Part shown: positions 25,604-33,370 of the stretch, one piece after another
Layout of the letters: every line of letters starts with the position of its first letter
How positions within the stretch are numbered: position 1 is the stretch's first letter
Assembly (NCBI GenBank): GCA_016711875.1
Contig: JADJSD010000003.1
Coordinates: 310,001-374,000 of the forward strand
Direction of reading: 5' to 3'
Origin: Betaproteobacteria bacterium
Lineage (GTDB): Bacteria > Pseudomonadota > Gammaproteobacteria > Burkholderiales > Usitatibacteraceae
Length of the DNA: 64,000 bases
Made by a program: the position numbers and the translations under genes
The notes under the pieces: generated by a model
Seen by the model: only the letters and a program-made list of their open reading frames with translations
Databases searched by the model: none
Told to the model about the DNA's origin: nothing

Positions 25604-25789
25604 CGTCTTGGGGTCCTTGCCGCCTTTTTTCGCGGCTCCGGTATCGGGATGAAGCGATTATGGAAAAGGCTTGAGCCCCGCCATCGGCCGATAAAAGGGG
25701 GCAAATCCCGCCTTTTCGCCGGCTCGCCTTCGCGCGCGCGCGGTGAGAATTCGTGGCATCGATCGACCCTCGCCCCGAATGGACCCCCC
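25604..25789. promoter_or_regulatory. Divergent flgB / flgA control region with a 10-bp palindrome
   Basis: The 186-bp gap drives flgB leftwards and flgA rightwards. It contains the perfect palindrome ATCGGCCGAT at 25683-25692, followed by AAAA and GGGGG. The plus strand reads GCCGATAA at 25687-25694, a sigma-28 -10 match, but no TAAA-like -35 lies at the right distance, so I do not call it a promoter. In FlhDC-controlled bacteria this gap is normally class II, but no convincing FlhDC box was seen. Confidence 0.4.
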
Positions 25790-26497
25790 ATGAAGATTCC
25801 GGCCCGCCTGCTCGCCGCCGCCTGCCTGGCCGCCCTGGCCCCCGCCGCGCTCGCCCAGTCTCCCGTGGGCGACCTGGACAAGGTGCGCCTCTTCGTCGAA
25901 TCCCAGGCCGGGAGCCTCTCGGCCCGCATCGAGGTCACCGTCGGCCAGCCCGATGCCCGCCTCCAGCTCGCGCCCTGCCTCAAGGCCGAGCCATTCCTGC
26001 CCGCCGGCGCCCGCCTCTGGGGCCGCAGCTGGGTCGGCCTGCGCTGCGTGGACGGCGCCCGCTGGTCCATCACCGTGCCGGTCGAAGTGAAGGTCCATGG
26101 CCCGGCACTGGTGGCTTCCCGTGCCCTCCCCGCGAACCAGCCCGTCACCGGCGCCGATGTCCAGGTGCAGGAAATCGAGCTGTCGAAGGAAAGCGCCTCG
26201 GTCTTCGCCGACGCCCGCAGCCTCGAGGGCAAGCTCCTCACCCGCCCCCTGGCCGCCGGCCAGGCCCTGCGCACCGATTTCTTCCGCGCCGCCCCCGTCA
26301 TCGCCCAGGGCGATGCGGTCCGGCTCGTGGCCAAGGGCCCGGGCTTCTCGGTGAGCACCGATGCCCTCGCCCTGCAGCATGCGGGTGACGGACAGGCCAT
26401 CCGGGTCAAGACCGAGGCCGGCCGGGTCGTTACCGGCGTAGCGCGCGCCGGGCGGGTCGTGGAGGTTCCCCTGGCCGATTCGGGGCCCGGCCGCTAA
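25790..26497 (+). CDS. flgA: FlgA: P-ring assembly chaperone
   Basis: 235 residues from the ATG at 25790, with a Sec signal peptide (MKIPARLLAAACLAALAPAA, cleavage near ALA-QS). The SAF domain (about 100-235) has ALPANQPVTGADVQVQEIEL, LTRPLAAGQALR and GDAVRLVAKGPGFSV. It is a periplasmic chaperone needed for FlgI ring assembly. It is divergent from flgB and followed by flgM. Confidence 0.95.
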   Translation: MKIPARLLAAACLAALAPAALAQSPVGDLDKVRLFVESQAGSLSARIEVTVGQPDARLQLAPCLKAEPFLPAGARLWGRSWVGLRCVDGARWSITVPVEVKVHGPALVASRALPANQPVTGADVQVQEIELSKESASVFADARSLEGKLLTRPLAAGQALRTDFFRAAPVIAQGDAVRLVAKGPGFSVSTDALALQHAGDGQAIRVKTEAGRVVTGVARAGRVVEVPLADSGPGR

Positions 26498-26521
26498 AGA
26501 ACGTTTCAGGGGTGCCGTAGA
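26495..26521 (+). promoter_or_regulatory. Sigma-28 (FliA) promoter for flgMN
   Basis: TAAAGAAC at 26495-26502, 11 nt, then GCCGTAGA at 26514-26521. Spacing equals the enteric consensus (TAAAGTTT-N11-GCCGATAA), with a full TAAA and a 5 of 8 -10 match. It starts at the flgA stop codon, giving flgM a late promoter independent of flgA. Confidence 0.65.
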
Positions 26522-26526
26522 TGGCG

Positions 26527-26547
26527 GTGTAGGAATTTGTCCGACAC
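26527..26547. promoter_or_regulatory. Dyad GTGTAGG-N7-CCGACAC in the flgM leader
   Basis: Left arm 26527-26533, right arm 26541-26547, 6 of 7 complementary. The same 21-bp pattern is at 40903-40923 between flhD and fliC. Here it lies just past the predicted flgM -10, at the likely transcription start, a position suited to repression if it is an operator (inference). Confidence 0.5.
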
Positions 26548-26594
26548 GGTGCGGAGGGGGGGGTCCCCGAAGGCCGTGGAGACGAGAGAACGCC

Positions 26595-26900
26595 ATGAAA
26601 ATCAAGAACCTGAATGAAGTCCCGCCGCAACCGGCGCCGCTGCCCTCGCGTCCTTCCGGCAGCCCGAAGGAAGCCGGCCCCGCGCCCGTTTCGTCCTCCG
26701 CCGTCACCCTTTCCGACCTGTCCGCGAAGGTGGCCGAGGCCGCGAGCGCCCTGAAGGCCGCCGATGGCGGCTTCGATGCCGGTCGCGTCGCCGAAGTGCG
26801 CCAGCGCCTGGACGAGGGCAAGTACACGATCGACGCCGGCAAGATCGCCGACGCCGTCATCCAGCAGGCCGTCTTCTCAGCGAGGCCGTCCCTTCCGTGA
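26595..26900 (+). CDS. flgM: FlgM: anti-sigma-28 factor
   Basis: 101 residues. A Pro-rich disordered N-terminus is followed by SSAVTLSDLSAKVAEAAS and the C-terminal sigma-binding helices RVAEVRQRLDEGKYTIDAGK and IADAVI, the FlgM signature. It holds FliA inactive until exported through the finished hook-basal body. It overlaps flgN by four bases (GTGA). Confidence 0.94.
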   Translation: MKIKNLNEVPPQPAPLPSRPSGSPKEAGPAPVSSSAVTLSDLSAKVAEAASALKAADGGFDAGRVAEVRQRLDEGKYTIDAGKIADAVIQQAVFSARPSLP

Positions 26901-27253
26901 AGCCTGAGCGCAAGCCCGTCACAACCGCATCACCCGCCGTCCTCGCCCTGATCCAAGACCTGGAAAGCGCCGCCCACGTCCTCACCCGCGCCAAGCCGGC
27001 CGAGGCCGAGGCGCTCATGGCGGCTCTCACGGTGCGCATGGAGCGCCTGGGGCCGGGATCGGAAATGCCGCCGGAACTGGGCGACCGGGCCTGCCGCGCG
27101 CTGGCTGCCTTCGCCGCCGCCGTCACGGTATTGCGCGCGAGCAACGAAGCGCGCCTGTCCGCGCTCCTGAACGCCGCGCGGCCCGCCGCGGGCTACACCG
27201 GCGCGGGACAGTTCTCCCGGAACCTCGACTATTCGGTCCGCGGCTCGGCCTGA
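26897..27253 (+). CDS. flgN: FlgN-like chaperone for FlgK/FlgL
   Basis: 118 residues with a GTG start overlapping the flgM stop. It is small and mostly helical (LALIQDLESAAHVLTRAKPA, then DRACRALAAFAAAVTVLRAS), ending in GYTGAGQFSRNLDYSV; FlgN proteins share this helical hairpin and a GxGY/tail-type end. Identification rests on the fold pattern and the conserved flgA-flgM-flgN order. Confidence 0.85.
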   Translation: MKPERKPVTTASPAVLALIQDLESAAHVLTRAKPAEAEALMAALTVRMERLGPGSEMPPELGDRACRALAAFAAAVTVLRASNEARLSALLNAARPAAGYTGAGQFSRNLDYSVRGSA

Positions 27254-27266
27254 ACGCGGCTCGCCG

Positions 27267-27291
27267 AGCCGGCACGACCCGGCCCGGCTTT
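27267..27291 (+). terminator. Possible weak terminator after flgN
   Basis: AGCCGG (27267-27272) pairs with CCGGCT (27284-27289) across a GC-rich loop, followed by only two or three T residues. It is 14 bp after the flgN stop. Confidence 0.4.
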
Positions 27292-27320
27292 GATGCATTC
27301 GAAATAGTGCTTTGACGCTC

Positions 27321-27359
27321 CATGGGAGCATGGGGGCCCCTTCCCCGGATGCTCCCATG
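27321..27359. repeat. Perfect 11-bp inverted repeat over a start codon
   Basis: CATGGGAGCAT (27321-27331) and ATGCTCCCATG (27349-27359) are perfect inverted repeats with a 17-bp spacer. The right arm includes the ATG chosen for the membrane protein at 27357, so a transcript hairpin would hide its start; the dyad could instead be a protein site. Confidence 0.6.
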
Positions 27360-27692
27360 CCGCCCCCGATCCTCCTCGCCCCCGCCCTCACCCTGGCCAT
27401 CCTCGGCGCGCACTTCTATCGCGCCCAGCTGTGGATCGGGGTGGGCGCGGTCGTGCTGCTTCTCGCCCTCTTCTTCGTGAAGGCCCGCTGGGCCGGCCTC
27501 GCCCTGCAGGTCGCGCTCGTGGCCGGCGCACTGGAATGGCTCCGGACGGCCGCCGCCTTCATCGCGGTTCGCGAATCCCAGGGCCAGCCGTGGACGCGGC
27601 TCGCGCTCATCCTGGGAACCGTGGCCGTGCTCACGGCGGCCAGCGCGCTCGCGGTGCGCAGCGCCCGCGCCCGCCGGCATTTCGGCGGCTAG
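27357..27692 (+). CDS. Small integral membrane protein, unrecognised
   Basis: 111 residues from the ATG at 27357 (in-frame upstream starts at 27312, TTG, and 27330, ATG, exist). Four hydrophobic segments are visible: ILLAPALTLAILGAHF, LWIGVGAVVLLLALFF, GLALQVALVAGALEWL and LALILGTVAVLTAASALAV. The C-terminus is Arg-rich (RSARARRHFGG). No family recognised. It begins the non-flagellar insert between flgN and fliA. Confidence 0.75.
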   Translation: MPPPILLAPALTLAILGAHFYRAQLWIGVGAVVLLLALFFVKARWAGLALQVALVAGALEWLRTAAAFIAVRESQGQPWTRLALILGTVAVLTAASALAVRSARARRHFGG

Positions 27693-27741
27693 CCCCGTCC
27701 GGCGCGGGGGCGCCGAGGCCGCTTTCGGGTAACCTTCCGGC

Positions 27742-28386
27742 ATGGAAAAACCCCGCCTCGACATCGCCTTCGTCTCCGACGTGGCCTGCCCGTGGTGCGC
27801 GATCGGGCTCGCGAGCCTCGAACGGGCGCTCGCGGGCATCGCCGGCGAGATCGACGCCAACGTGCACGTGGAGCCTTTCGAGCTCAACCCGGCGATGGGG
27901 CCCGAGGGCGCCGAAACCGTCGCCTATCTCGCGCGCAAGTACGGGCGCACGCCCGGGCAGGTGGCCGAGGCCCAGGCGAGGATCCGCGAACGCGGGGCCG
28001 CGGTCGGTTTCGCCTTCGGGGAACGCAAGCACGTGTGGAACACCTTCAACGCGCACCGGTTGCTTCACTGGGCCGGCCTCGAAGGACGGGCCCGGGACCT
28101 GAAGCGCGCCCTCCTGCTCGCCTACCACGGCGAGGGCCGCAACCCGGGCGATCCGGACGTGCTCGTCGAAATCGCGAGCGGGATCGGCCTCGACGCGGCG
28201 CGCGCCCGGGCGATCGCCGAGGGCACTGAATTCGCCGCCCAGGTGCGGGAACGGGAAGCCCATTGGCTGGCGCGCGGCGTGGCCGGCGTGCCGTTCGTGG
28301 TCGTGAACGATTCCTTCGCCATCGAGGGCGCGCAACCGCCGGAGGTCTTCGAGCAGGCGTTCCGGAAGATCGCGCTTTCGCCCTAG
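27742..28386 (+). CDS. DsbA-family (FrnE-like) oxidoreductase
   Basis: 214 residues without a signal peptide, so cytoplasmic. The thioredoxin-like active site is in VSDVACPWCAIGLASLE (CPWC), followed by the FrnE-type segment VEPFELNPAMGPEG, a helical insert (RKYGRTPGQVAEAQARIRER) and the cis-Pro region GVAGVPFVVVNDSFAIEGAQ. FrnE proteins are thiol oxidoreductases or isomerase-like; the natural substrate is unknown. First of a likely three-gene run with 28431 and 28803. Confidence 0.88.
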   Translation: MEKPRLDIAFVSDVACPWCAIGLASLERALAGIAGEIDANVHVEPFELNPAMGPEGAETVAYLARKYGRTPGQVAEAQARIRERGAAVGFAFGERKHVWNTFNAHRLLHWAGLEGRARDLKRALLLAYHGEGRNPGDPDVLVEIASGIGLDAARARAIAEGTEFAAQVREREAHWLARGVAGVPFVVVNDSFAIEGAQPPEVFEQAFRKIALSP

Positions 28387-28430
28387 CCGCCTCGCATTCC
28401 CGACCCCTGGCATCCCCCGGAAGACCCTCC

Positions 28431-28772
28431 ATGAATGCAGACAACCCCGACGCCGACCGCAAGGCCCGGATCGACGCCGTCCTCCTCAAACTTCCCGGCG
28501 CCAGCGCGAAGAAGATCGGCGGCATGGATGCCTACGTCGTCGGTGACCGCATGTTCGCCTGCATCAGCGGCAAGGGGGTGGGCCTTCGCCTCCCGGTGGC
28601 CGTGGCAACGGAACTGCAGTTCTCGCGCGAAAACGTGGGCCCCTTCCAGCCCGGGGGCGTCACGAGCACCCGCGAATGGATCCAGATCGACCGGACCGAC
28701 CCGGCGGACTACGAGCAGGACCTGGAACTCTTCCAGGCCTCGGTCGATTTCGTGAAGGGCGGGCGGCGCTAG
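28431..28772 (+). CDS. Small YjbR/TfoX-N-like protein
   Basis: 113 residues. GGMDAYVVGDRMFACISGKG, then GLRLPVAVATEL, EWIQIDRTDPAD and a C-terminal helix LELFQASVDFVK. The sheet-helix order resembles the MmcQ/YjbR and TfoX N-terminal fold, which is of unclear function. Identification is by pattern only. It lies 44 bp after the DsbA-like gene. Confidence 0.7.
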   Translation: MNADNPDADRKARIDAVLLKLPGASAKKIGGMDAYVVGDRMFACISGKGVGLRLPVAVATELQFSRENVGPFQPGGVTSTREWIQIDRTDPADYEQDLELFQASVDFVKGGRR

Positions 28773-28802
28773 GCCGGGCGCACCCGGGAAAGGGGAACTG
28801 CC

Positions 28803-29452
28803 GTGCCCTCCGACACGCCGCTCTACTTCCGGCTCCTCAGCCGGCTGCTGCAGCCCTTTCCAGACTTCGATTTCAGCTTCATCCGGCCGGTGCGGGCCCG
28901 GGCGGTCGCGGCGTTGCGGCTGCGCGAAGGCAACCGCGTCCTGGACCTCGGCTGCGGCCGGGCGGAAGCCTGCCTTACCTGCGGGGCGCGGTTGGCGCGA
29001 GCGGCGAGGTGATCGGCGTCGAGATCAGCGCGCGGGTTGCCGCCCTGGCCGCAAGACGCATCGAACGGCAGGGATGGGCGAACGTGCGCCTTCTGGTCGC
29101 ACCCGCCGAACAGGCGCCCTTGCCGCGGGATTGCGACGGCGCGCTGATGTTCGCGGCGCCCGACGTGTACGCCTCGGTCGACGCGTGGGCGAACCTGCGC
29201 CGGGCCCTCCGTCCCGGCGCCCGGATCGCGTTCTTCGGAGCGAAAACGTCGCGCGGTCCTGGCGGCTGGGTGCTGAATGGCCTGTTTCGGGCGGCGATGC
29301 CGCGCTTGTCGTTCGCCTCGACCCCCGTGCCGACGGACGCGCCCTGGACCCTCGTGGAACCCGAGCTTCGCGAACTCGAGATCCACGAGTACTTCTTCGG
29401 CTGGATGTTCCTCGCGACGGGAACGTGGCATCCCGCGGCGGCACCCGCCTGA
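28803..29452 (+). CDS. Class I SAM-dependent methyltransferase (one frame break in this sequence)
   Basis: GTG start at 28803. The first 50 residues lead to motif I, VLDLGCG, where the frame breaks at the CC at 28958-28959; adding one C restores GCGPGGSLPYLRGAV and runs on through GEVIGVEISARVAALAARRI, CDGALMFAAPDVYAS and RRALRPGARIAFFGAK to the stop at 29452. Repaired length is about 217 residues. The Rossmann methyltransferase core is clear; the substrate is unknown. Confidence 0.82.
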
Positions 29453-29465
29453 AGGGCGCGCGGCG

Positions 29466-30320
29466 CTAGGCCGGGCGCACCGAATCGATCCCCAGGGCGC
29501 AGACATCCCGGGAGCCGTGGCCCGCGGCGATGAGCGCGTCCATCCGGGTCGCCAGCGAAGACAGCGTGGCGAGGGGCCCCGACCCGATGGCCTCGATCAT
29601 GAGCCCCACGTCCTTGCGCGCCATCGCCAGCTCGAAGCTCGCGGTGAACTCCCCCCTCACCATGTTGCCGCCGCGGCGCGCGAGCATCGCGTCCAGGTCG
29701 AACTGCCCAACGCGCGCGAGCGCCTCCTCGTTGCCGACGCCGTTCGACTGCGCGAGCGCGAGGATGTCGGCCACGATCCCCACCAGCCCGATGATCATCG
29801 CGTTGCCCAGGAGCTTGTGGACGGCGGCGAGGTCGGTCCGTTCGCCCAGGTAGTCCAGCTTGGCGGTCATCGGCGCGAGATCCGCCCGGACATGATCGAA
29901 GTGCGCCTTCGGGCCCGCCACCATCATCGAGCCCGTGGCTTCCCTCGCCGCCGCGGGTCCCATGAAGACGGGGCAATGCAGGTAGTTCACGCCCTGTGCC
30001 TGCAGGCGCGCGGCGCGCTCGGCGGTAAGCGCGGGCAGCGTCGTGGTGTGGTCGAGCACCACCGCGTCGGCCGATAGCCCGGCACGGGCGGCCGCGAGGA
30101 CTTCGTCCACGACGGCGTCGTCGCGAAGCACGAGATGCACGCGCGAGGCGCCGCGCACCGCATCGGCCGGCGTCGGGGCGGCCCGGATGCCCAGGGGCGC
30201 GAGGGCGAGCGCCTTCGCCGGGGTGCGGTTCCAGGCGGTCACGGTGTCGCCGCGGCGGGCAGCCGCTTCGGCGAAGGCGGAACCGAGCAATCCGGTGCCG
30301 AGGAGGGCGATGGAGGCCAT
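29466..30320 (-). CDS. NAD(P)-dependent beta-hydroxyacid dehydrogenase family protein
   Basis: 284 residues. N-terminal dinucleotide-binding motif IALLGTGLLGSAFAEAAARR, substrate region YLHCPVFMGPAAAREATGSM, and the C-terminal helical domain with the catalytic-type Lys in HKLLGNAMIIG and the segment SFELAMARKDVGLMI. Members include 3-hydroxyisobutyrate dehydrogenases, glyoxylate/succinic semialdehyde reductases and 6-phosphogluconate-like enzymes; the substrate cannot be set from sequence alone. It is convergent with the methyltransferase gene. A 6-bp perfect hairpin (GCGAGA-AATC-TCTCGC, 30338-30353) lies 17 bp before the start. Confidence 0.9.
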   Translation of the reverse strand: MASIALLGTGLLGSAFAEAAARRGDTVTAWNRTPAKALALAPLGIRAAPTPADAVRGASRVHLVLRDDAVVDEVLAAARAGLSADAVVLDHTTTLPALTAERAARLQAQGVNYLHCPVFMGPAAAREATGSMMVAGPKAHFDHVRADLAPMTAKLDYLGERTDLAAVHKLLGNAMIIGLVGIVADILALAQSNGVGNEEALARVGQFDLDAMLARRGGNMVRGEFTASFELAMARKDVGLMIEAIGSGPLATLSSLATRMDALIAAGHGSRDVCALGIDSVRPA

Positions 30321-30409
30321 GGGGGTTCCCGTGATGGGCGAGAAATCTCTCGCGCATCAGGGTACAACGCGTCGAGCTCCGGCGCCTCCCTCCCCGGGGC
30401 GCGGGCGCC

Positions 30410-31165
30410 TCAGTGCCCCTTCAGTTTCGCGCGCAGGCGCGCGACCGACTGCGTGTGCAGCTGGCATACGCGCGACTCGGTGACGCCCAGCACCGCCGCG
30501 ATCTCGCGGAAGTTGAGGTCCTGTTCGTAGTAGAGGCTCATCAGCATCTGCTCGCGTTCGGGCAGCGTCCCGATGGCGGCGACGAGGGCCTCCTTGAAGC
30601 GGCGCTCCTCCAGGCGCGCGCCCGGCTCCTGGTCGGCCGAGCCCGGCAGGTGGCGGTCGAGGTAGCCGGCGCCGTCCTCGTCGTGGCCGCCCAGTTCGTC
30701 GAAGTACACGAGCTGGCCGCCCTTCGCCTCGCCCAGCAGCTCCTGGTATTCCGAGAGCTTCATGCCGAGTTCCTTCGCGATCTCGGTCTCCGAGGGCGCG
30801 CGGCCGAGCTTCTGCTCCAGGCGGTGCAGCGCGTTCTCGAGCTGGCGCTGGGTCTTCCTCACGCTGCGCGGCAGCCAGTCGTTGGCGCGCAGCTCGTCGA
30901 GCATCGCGCCGCGGATGCGCTGGTTGGCGTACGTCTCGAACTGCGTGCCCTGGCACTCCTCGTAGCGCTGGATGGCGTCCACCAGGCCGATCATGCCGGC
31001 CTGCACCAGGTCGTCGAGCTCCACGTTCGCCGGCAGCTTCGCCAGCATGTGGTGCGCGATGCGCTTCACGAGCGGCGCGTACTGGCGCAGCCAGTCGTTG
31101 CGGTCCTGGCGGCCCTGGCGGTTGTAGACGGCGGAGGCGGTGGCGGGAGCGGTGGCGGCGATCAT
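30410..31165 (-). CDS. fliA: FliA: flagellar sigma factor 28
   Basis: 251 residues from the ATG at 31165 (GAAGGA 8 nt upstream); an ATG at 31174 overlapping the flhG stop is the alternative. Region 2: YAPLVKRIAHHMLAKLP, DDLVQAGMIGLVDAI and FETYANQRIRGAMLDELRAN. Region 3: PSETEIAKELGM. Region 4 helix-turn-helix: FREIAAVLGVTESRVCQLHT. It directs late flagellar and chemotaxis genes and is held by FlgM (26595-26900). Last gene of the flh operon. Confidence 0.97.
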   Translation of the reverse strand: MIAATAPATASAVYNRQGRQDRNDWLRQYAPLVKRIAHHMLAKLPANVELDDLVQAGMIGLVDAIQRYEECQGTQFETYANQRIRGAMLDELRANDWLPRSVRKTQRQLENALHRLEQKLGRAPSETEIAKELGMKLSEYQELLGEAKGGQLVYFDELGGHDEDGAGYLDRHLPGSADQEPGARLEERRFKEALVAAIGTLPEREQMLMSLYYEQDLNFREIAAVLGVTESRVCQLHTQSVARLRAKLKGH

Positions 31166-31170
31166 GTTCG

Positions 31171-31986
31171 TCATCCTTCGAGCGGGGTGTCGTGAAAGGC
31201 GGTGCGCCAGCCGTCGAACGCGTCCGCGATGCGGCGGAAGGCATCGGCGGGCGGGCTGTCGGGGGCGTGCGTGAGCACGGATCCGGCGAGGCGCGCGGAT
31301 TCGTGGAGGGCCGGATGGTCGGGGACCGTGCCGGCGAATTCGGGCAGGTGGCCCAGGAAGCGTTCGGTGGCCGAGGCGATGCGCGCGGCGAGCGCCTCGC
31401 CCGCGGCCTCGTCGGCCACGCCGGCCACGGCGATGCGGGCGATGCGGCCCGGGAAGTCGCGCTCGAGCTGCTTGATGGCCGCGTAGACGCCCGTGATCGA
31501 GTCGCGACCGGGCGAGGCGACGAAGAGGATCTCCTCGCCGGCCTCGACGAGCGGCGCCACCTGGTCGAGCGGGCCCGTCACGAGCAGCACGGACATGGGG
31601 GCGGGCAACGCGAGGAAGGCGCCGAAGAGCGTTCCGGGCGCCTCGCCCGATTCGAGGAACATCGCGAGGCCGCGCGGGGCCGGCAGCACGGAGAGGTTCG
31701 GGCCGGCGGCCAGCACCACGTCCTCGAACTCGCTCTCGCCCGTGAGCAGGTGGCGCAGTTCGAGCCGTGCCTTGAGACCGAACGCCGGGGCGACGAGCCC
31801 GGGGCCGGCGTCGAGCACGAGCACGCGGCGGCCGCGCTCGGCGAGGGCGCTGGCGGCGTGGGCGATCCACCCCTCCGAGGCGGCGTCGCGGCCCGGGACG
31901 CACACGGGGAGCACGGAGAGCCCGGAGCGCTGGAAGGCGCGGCGCAGGCCCTGGGCCTGGTCGCTCGCGAGGGAATCAGGCCGCAT
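31171..31986 (-). CDS. flhG: FlhG/FleN-like MinD-family protein with degenerate ATP site
   Basis: 271 residues. The MinD/FlhG fold is recognisable (RRVLVLDAGPGLVAPAFGLK, ELRHLLTGESEFEDVV, LSVLPAPRGL, ADEAAGEALAARIASATERF, FLGHLPEF) and the position after flhF is standard. But where FlhG has the deviant Walker A KGGVGKT, this protein has VCVPGRDAASEGW with no Lys-Gly pattern, and the A-prime DAD is DAG. ATP binding and hydrolysis are therefore doubtful. FlhG normally restrains FlhF and flagellar number. It overlaps flhF by 11 bp. Confidence 0.88.
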   Translation of the reverse strand: MRPDSLASDQAQGLRRAFQRSGLSVLPVCVPGRDAASEGWIAHAASALAERGRRVLVLDAGPGLVAPAFGLKARLELRHLLTGESEFEDVVLAAGPNLSVLPAPRGLAMFLESGEAPGTLFGAFLALPAPMSVLLVTGPLDQVAPLVEAGEEILFVASPGRDSITGVYAAIKQLERDFPGRIARIAVAGVADEAAGEALAARIASATERFLGHLPEFAGTVPDHPALHESARLAGSVLTHAPDSPPADAFRRIADAFDGWRTAFHDTPLEG

Positions 31987-33370
31987 GGATCGTCGCCATC
32001 GAGGCTTCGCGCGCCACGCGCGCGAGGAGGATGCCCTGCTCCTCGTCCTTCAGGACGAAGTCTGGCGCAGTGGCCGCGCGCAGGGCGCGGTGCACGAGGA
32101 AGCTCGCCTGGGCCGGGTGCAGGTCCTCCGGCACGCGCTGGCCGTTGGTGATGAACGAAAGCGGCAGGCGGTGGCGGATGGCGCAGTCGAGCGCGCCGCC
32201 GAGCTTGGCGGCCTCGTCGATCTTGGTGATGACGGCGCCGGCGATGCCGAGCGGGCGGTAGATGCGCACCACTTCGTCGAGCGTCTCGCCCTGCACCGAG
32301 GCGTTGAGGAGCAGCACGCGCCTGGCGCGGGCGGCCTCGAGCTCGGCCATCAGCTCGGGCACGCGCGCGTCGCGCTGGCCGACGCCGATGGTGTCGATGA
32401 GGATCACCTTCTTGTCGCCCATGGATTCCACCAGGGTCCCCAGCGTGCCGCCGCGGGCGAGATGCACGGGGATGCCCAGGATGCGGCCGTAGATCTTGAG
32501 CTGGTCGTGGGCGCCGATCCGGTAGCTGTCGGTCGTGACGAGGCCCACGTGCTTCGCGCCGTAGCGCATGGCGTAGCGCGCGGCGAGCTTGGCGGCGGTG
32601 GTCGTCTTGCCCACCCCCGTCGGCCCCACGAGCGCGAACACGCCGCCCTCGTCGAGGAAGCTGCCTTCGCCGAAGCAGGCGAGGTTGCGGCCGAGGATGT
32701 GGGTCATCCACTGGCGGGCGCCGGCCTCCTCCAGGTTCACGGGCAGCCGGTCGATGAGCCCGCGGGCGAGCGCGGGGGAGAAGCCCGCGGCGAGCATCTC
32801 GCCGGTGAGCCTCGCCTTGAGCGGATTCTTGCGCGTCGCATCGGACCACGCGAGGGCCGCGAACTGGTCGGCCAGCATCGTCTTCATGGCATGCAGCTCG
32901 TCCATGAGGCGCGGGTCGGTCGTCGTCGCGGCCGGGAGCACGACCGGCGAGATCTCGGCGGCGGGGGGAACGGGCTTGGTGCGGGCCATCGCCCGCGCGG
33001 CGGCCTCGACGGCCTCGCGTTCGACCTGGCGTTCGGCGCGCTCGCGCAGGAAGCGTGCGGTGCTCTCCTCGGCGGCGGTGGGCGCGGCCGGGGCCGGTGC
33101 GGCCGGCGACTTCGTCATGCGGCGCAGGAAGGCGGTGAGCGGCTCGGCCTTGGGCGCGGGAGCGGGCGCGGACGCAGGCACGGGCGCCTGGGAGGCGGCG
33201 TTCGTCGCCAGCTCCACCACGGCATCGATGGTCTCGCCCGCCATGGCGGTGATCTCCACGCCGCCGGGCACGCGCTTGTTGGCGAGCACCACGGCGTCAT
33301 CGCCGAGTTCGAGCTTGACGGCCTTCAGGGCCTCACGGGCGGTCGGGGCGACGAATTTCTTCAGGCTCAC
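31976..33370 (-). CDS. flhF: FlhF: SRP-type GTPase for flagellar placement
   Basis: 464 residues with a GTG start overlapping the flhA stop (GTGA). N-terminal basic/B domain (SLKKFVAPTAREALKAVKLE), an Ala/Pro-rich linker, then the N and G domains with P-loop LVGPTGVGKTTTAAKL, VGLVTTDSYRIGAHDQLKIY, ILIDTIGVGQRD and the specificity motif VITKIDEAAKLGGAL. Nucleotide motifs are intact, unlike its partner FlhG. It recruits early basal-body parts to the chosen pole or site. Confidence 0.96.
   Translation of the reverse strand: MSLKKFVAPTAREALKAVKLELGDDAVVLANKRVPGGVEITAMAGETIDAVVELATNAASQAPVPASAPAPAPKAEPLTAFLRRMTKSPAAPAPAAPTAAEESTARFLRERAERQVEREAVEAAARAMARTKPVPPAAEISPVVLPAATTTDPRLMDELHAMKTMLADQFAALAWSDATRKNPLKARLTGEMLAAGFSPALARGLIDRLPVNLEEAGARQWMTHILGRNLACFGEGSFLDEGGVFALVGPTGVGKTTTAAKLAARYAMRYGAKHVGLVTTDSYRIGAHDQLKIYGRILGIPVHLARGGTLGTLVESMGDKKVILIDTIGVGQRDARVPELMAELEAARARRVLLLNASVQGETLDEVVRIYRPLGIAGAVITKIDEAAKLGGALDCAIRHRLPLSFITNGQRVPEDLHPAQASFLVHRALRAATAPDFVLKDEEQGILLARVAREASMATIHAA

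Noticed and set aside
25687..25694. GCCGATAA as a sigma-28 promoter for flgA
   Set aside because: The -10 is perfect, but no TAAA/TCAA-type -35 lies 15 or 16 nt upstream, and the bases belong to the palindrome ATCGGCCGAT.
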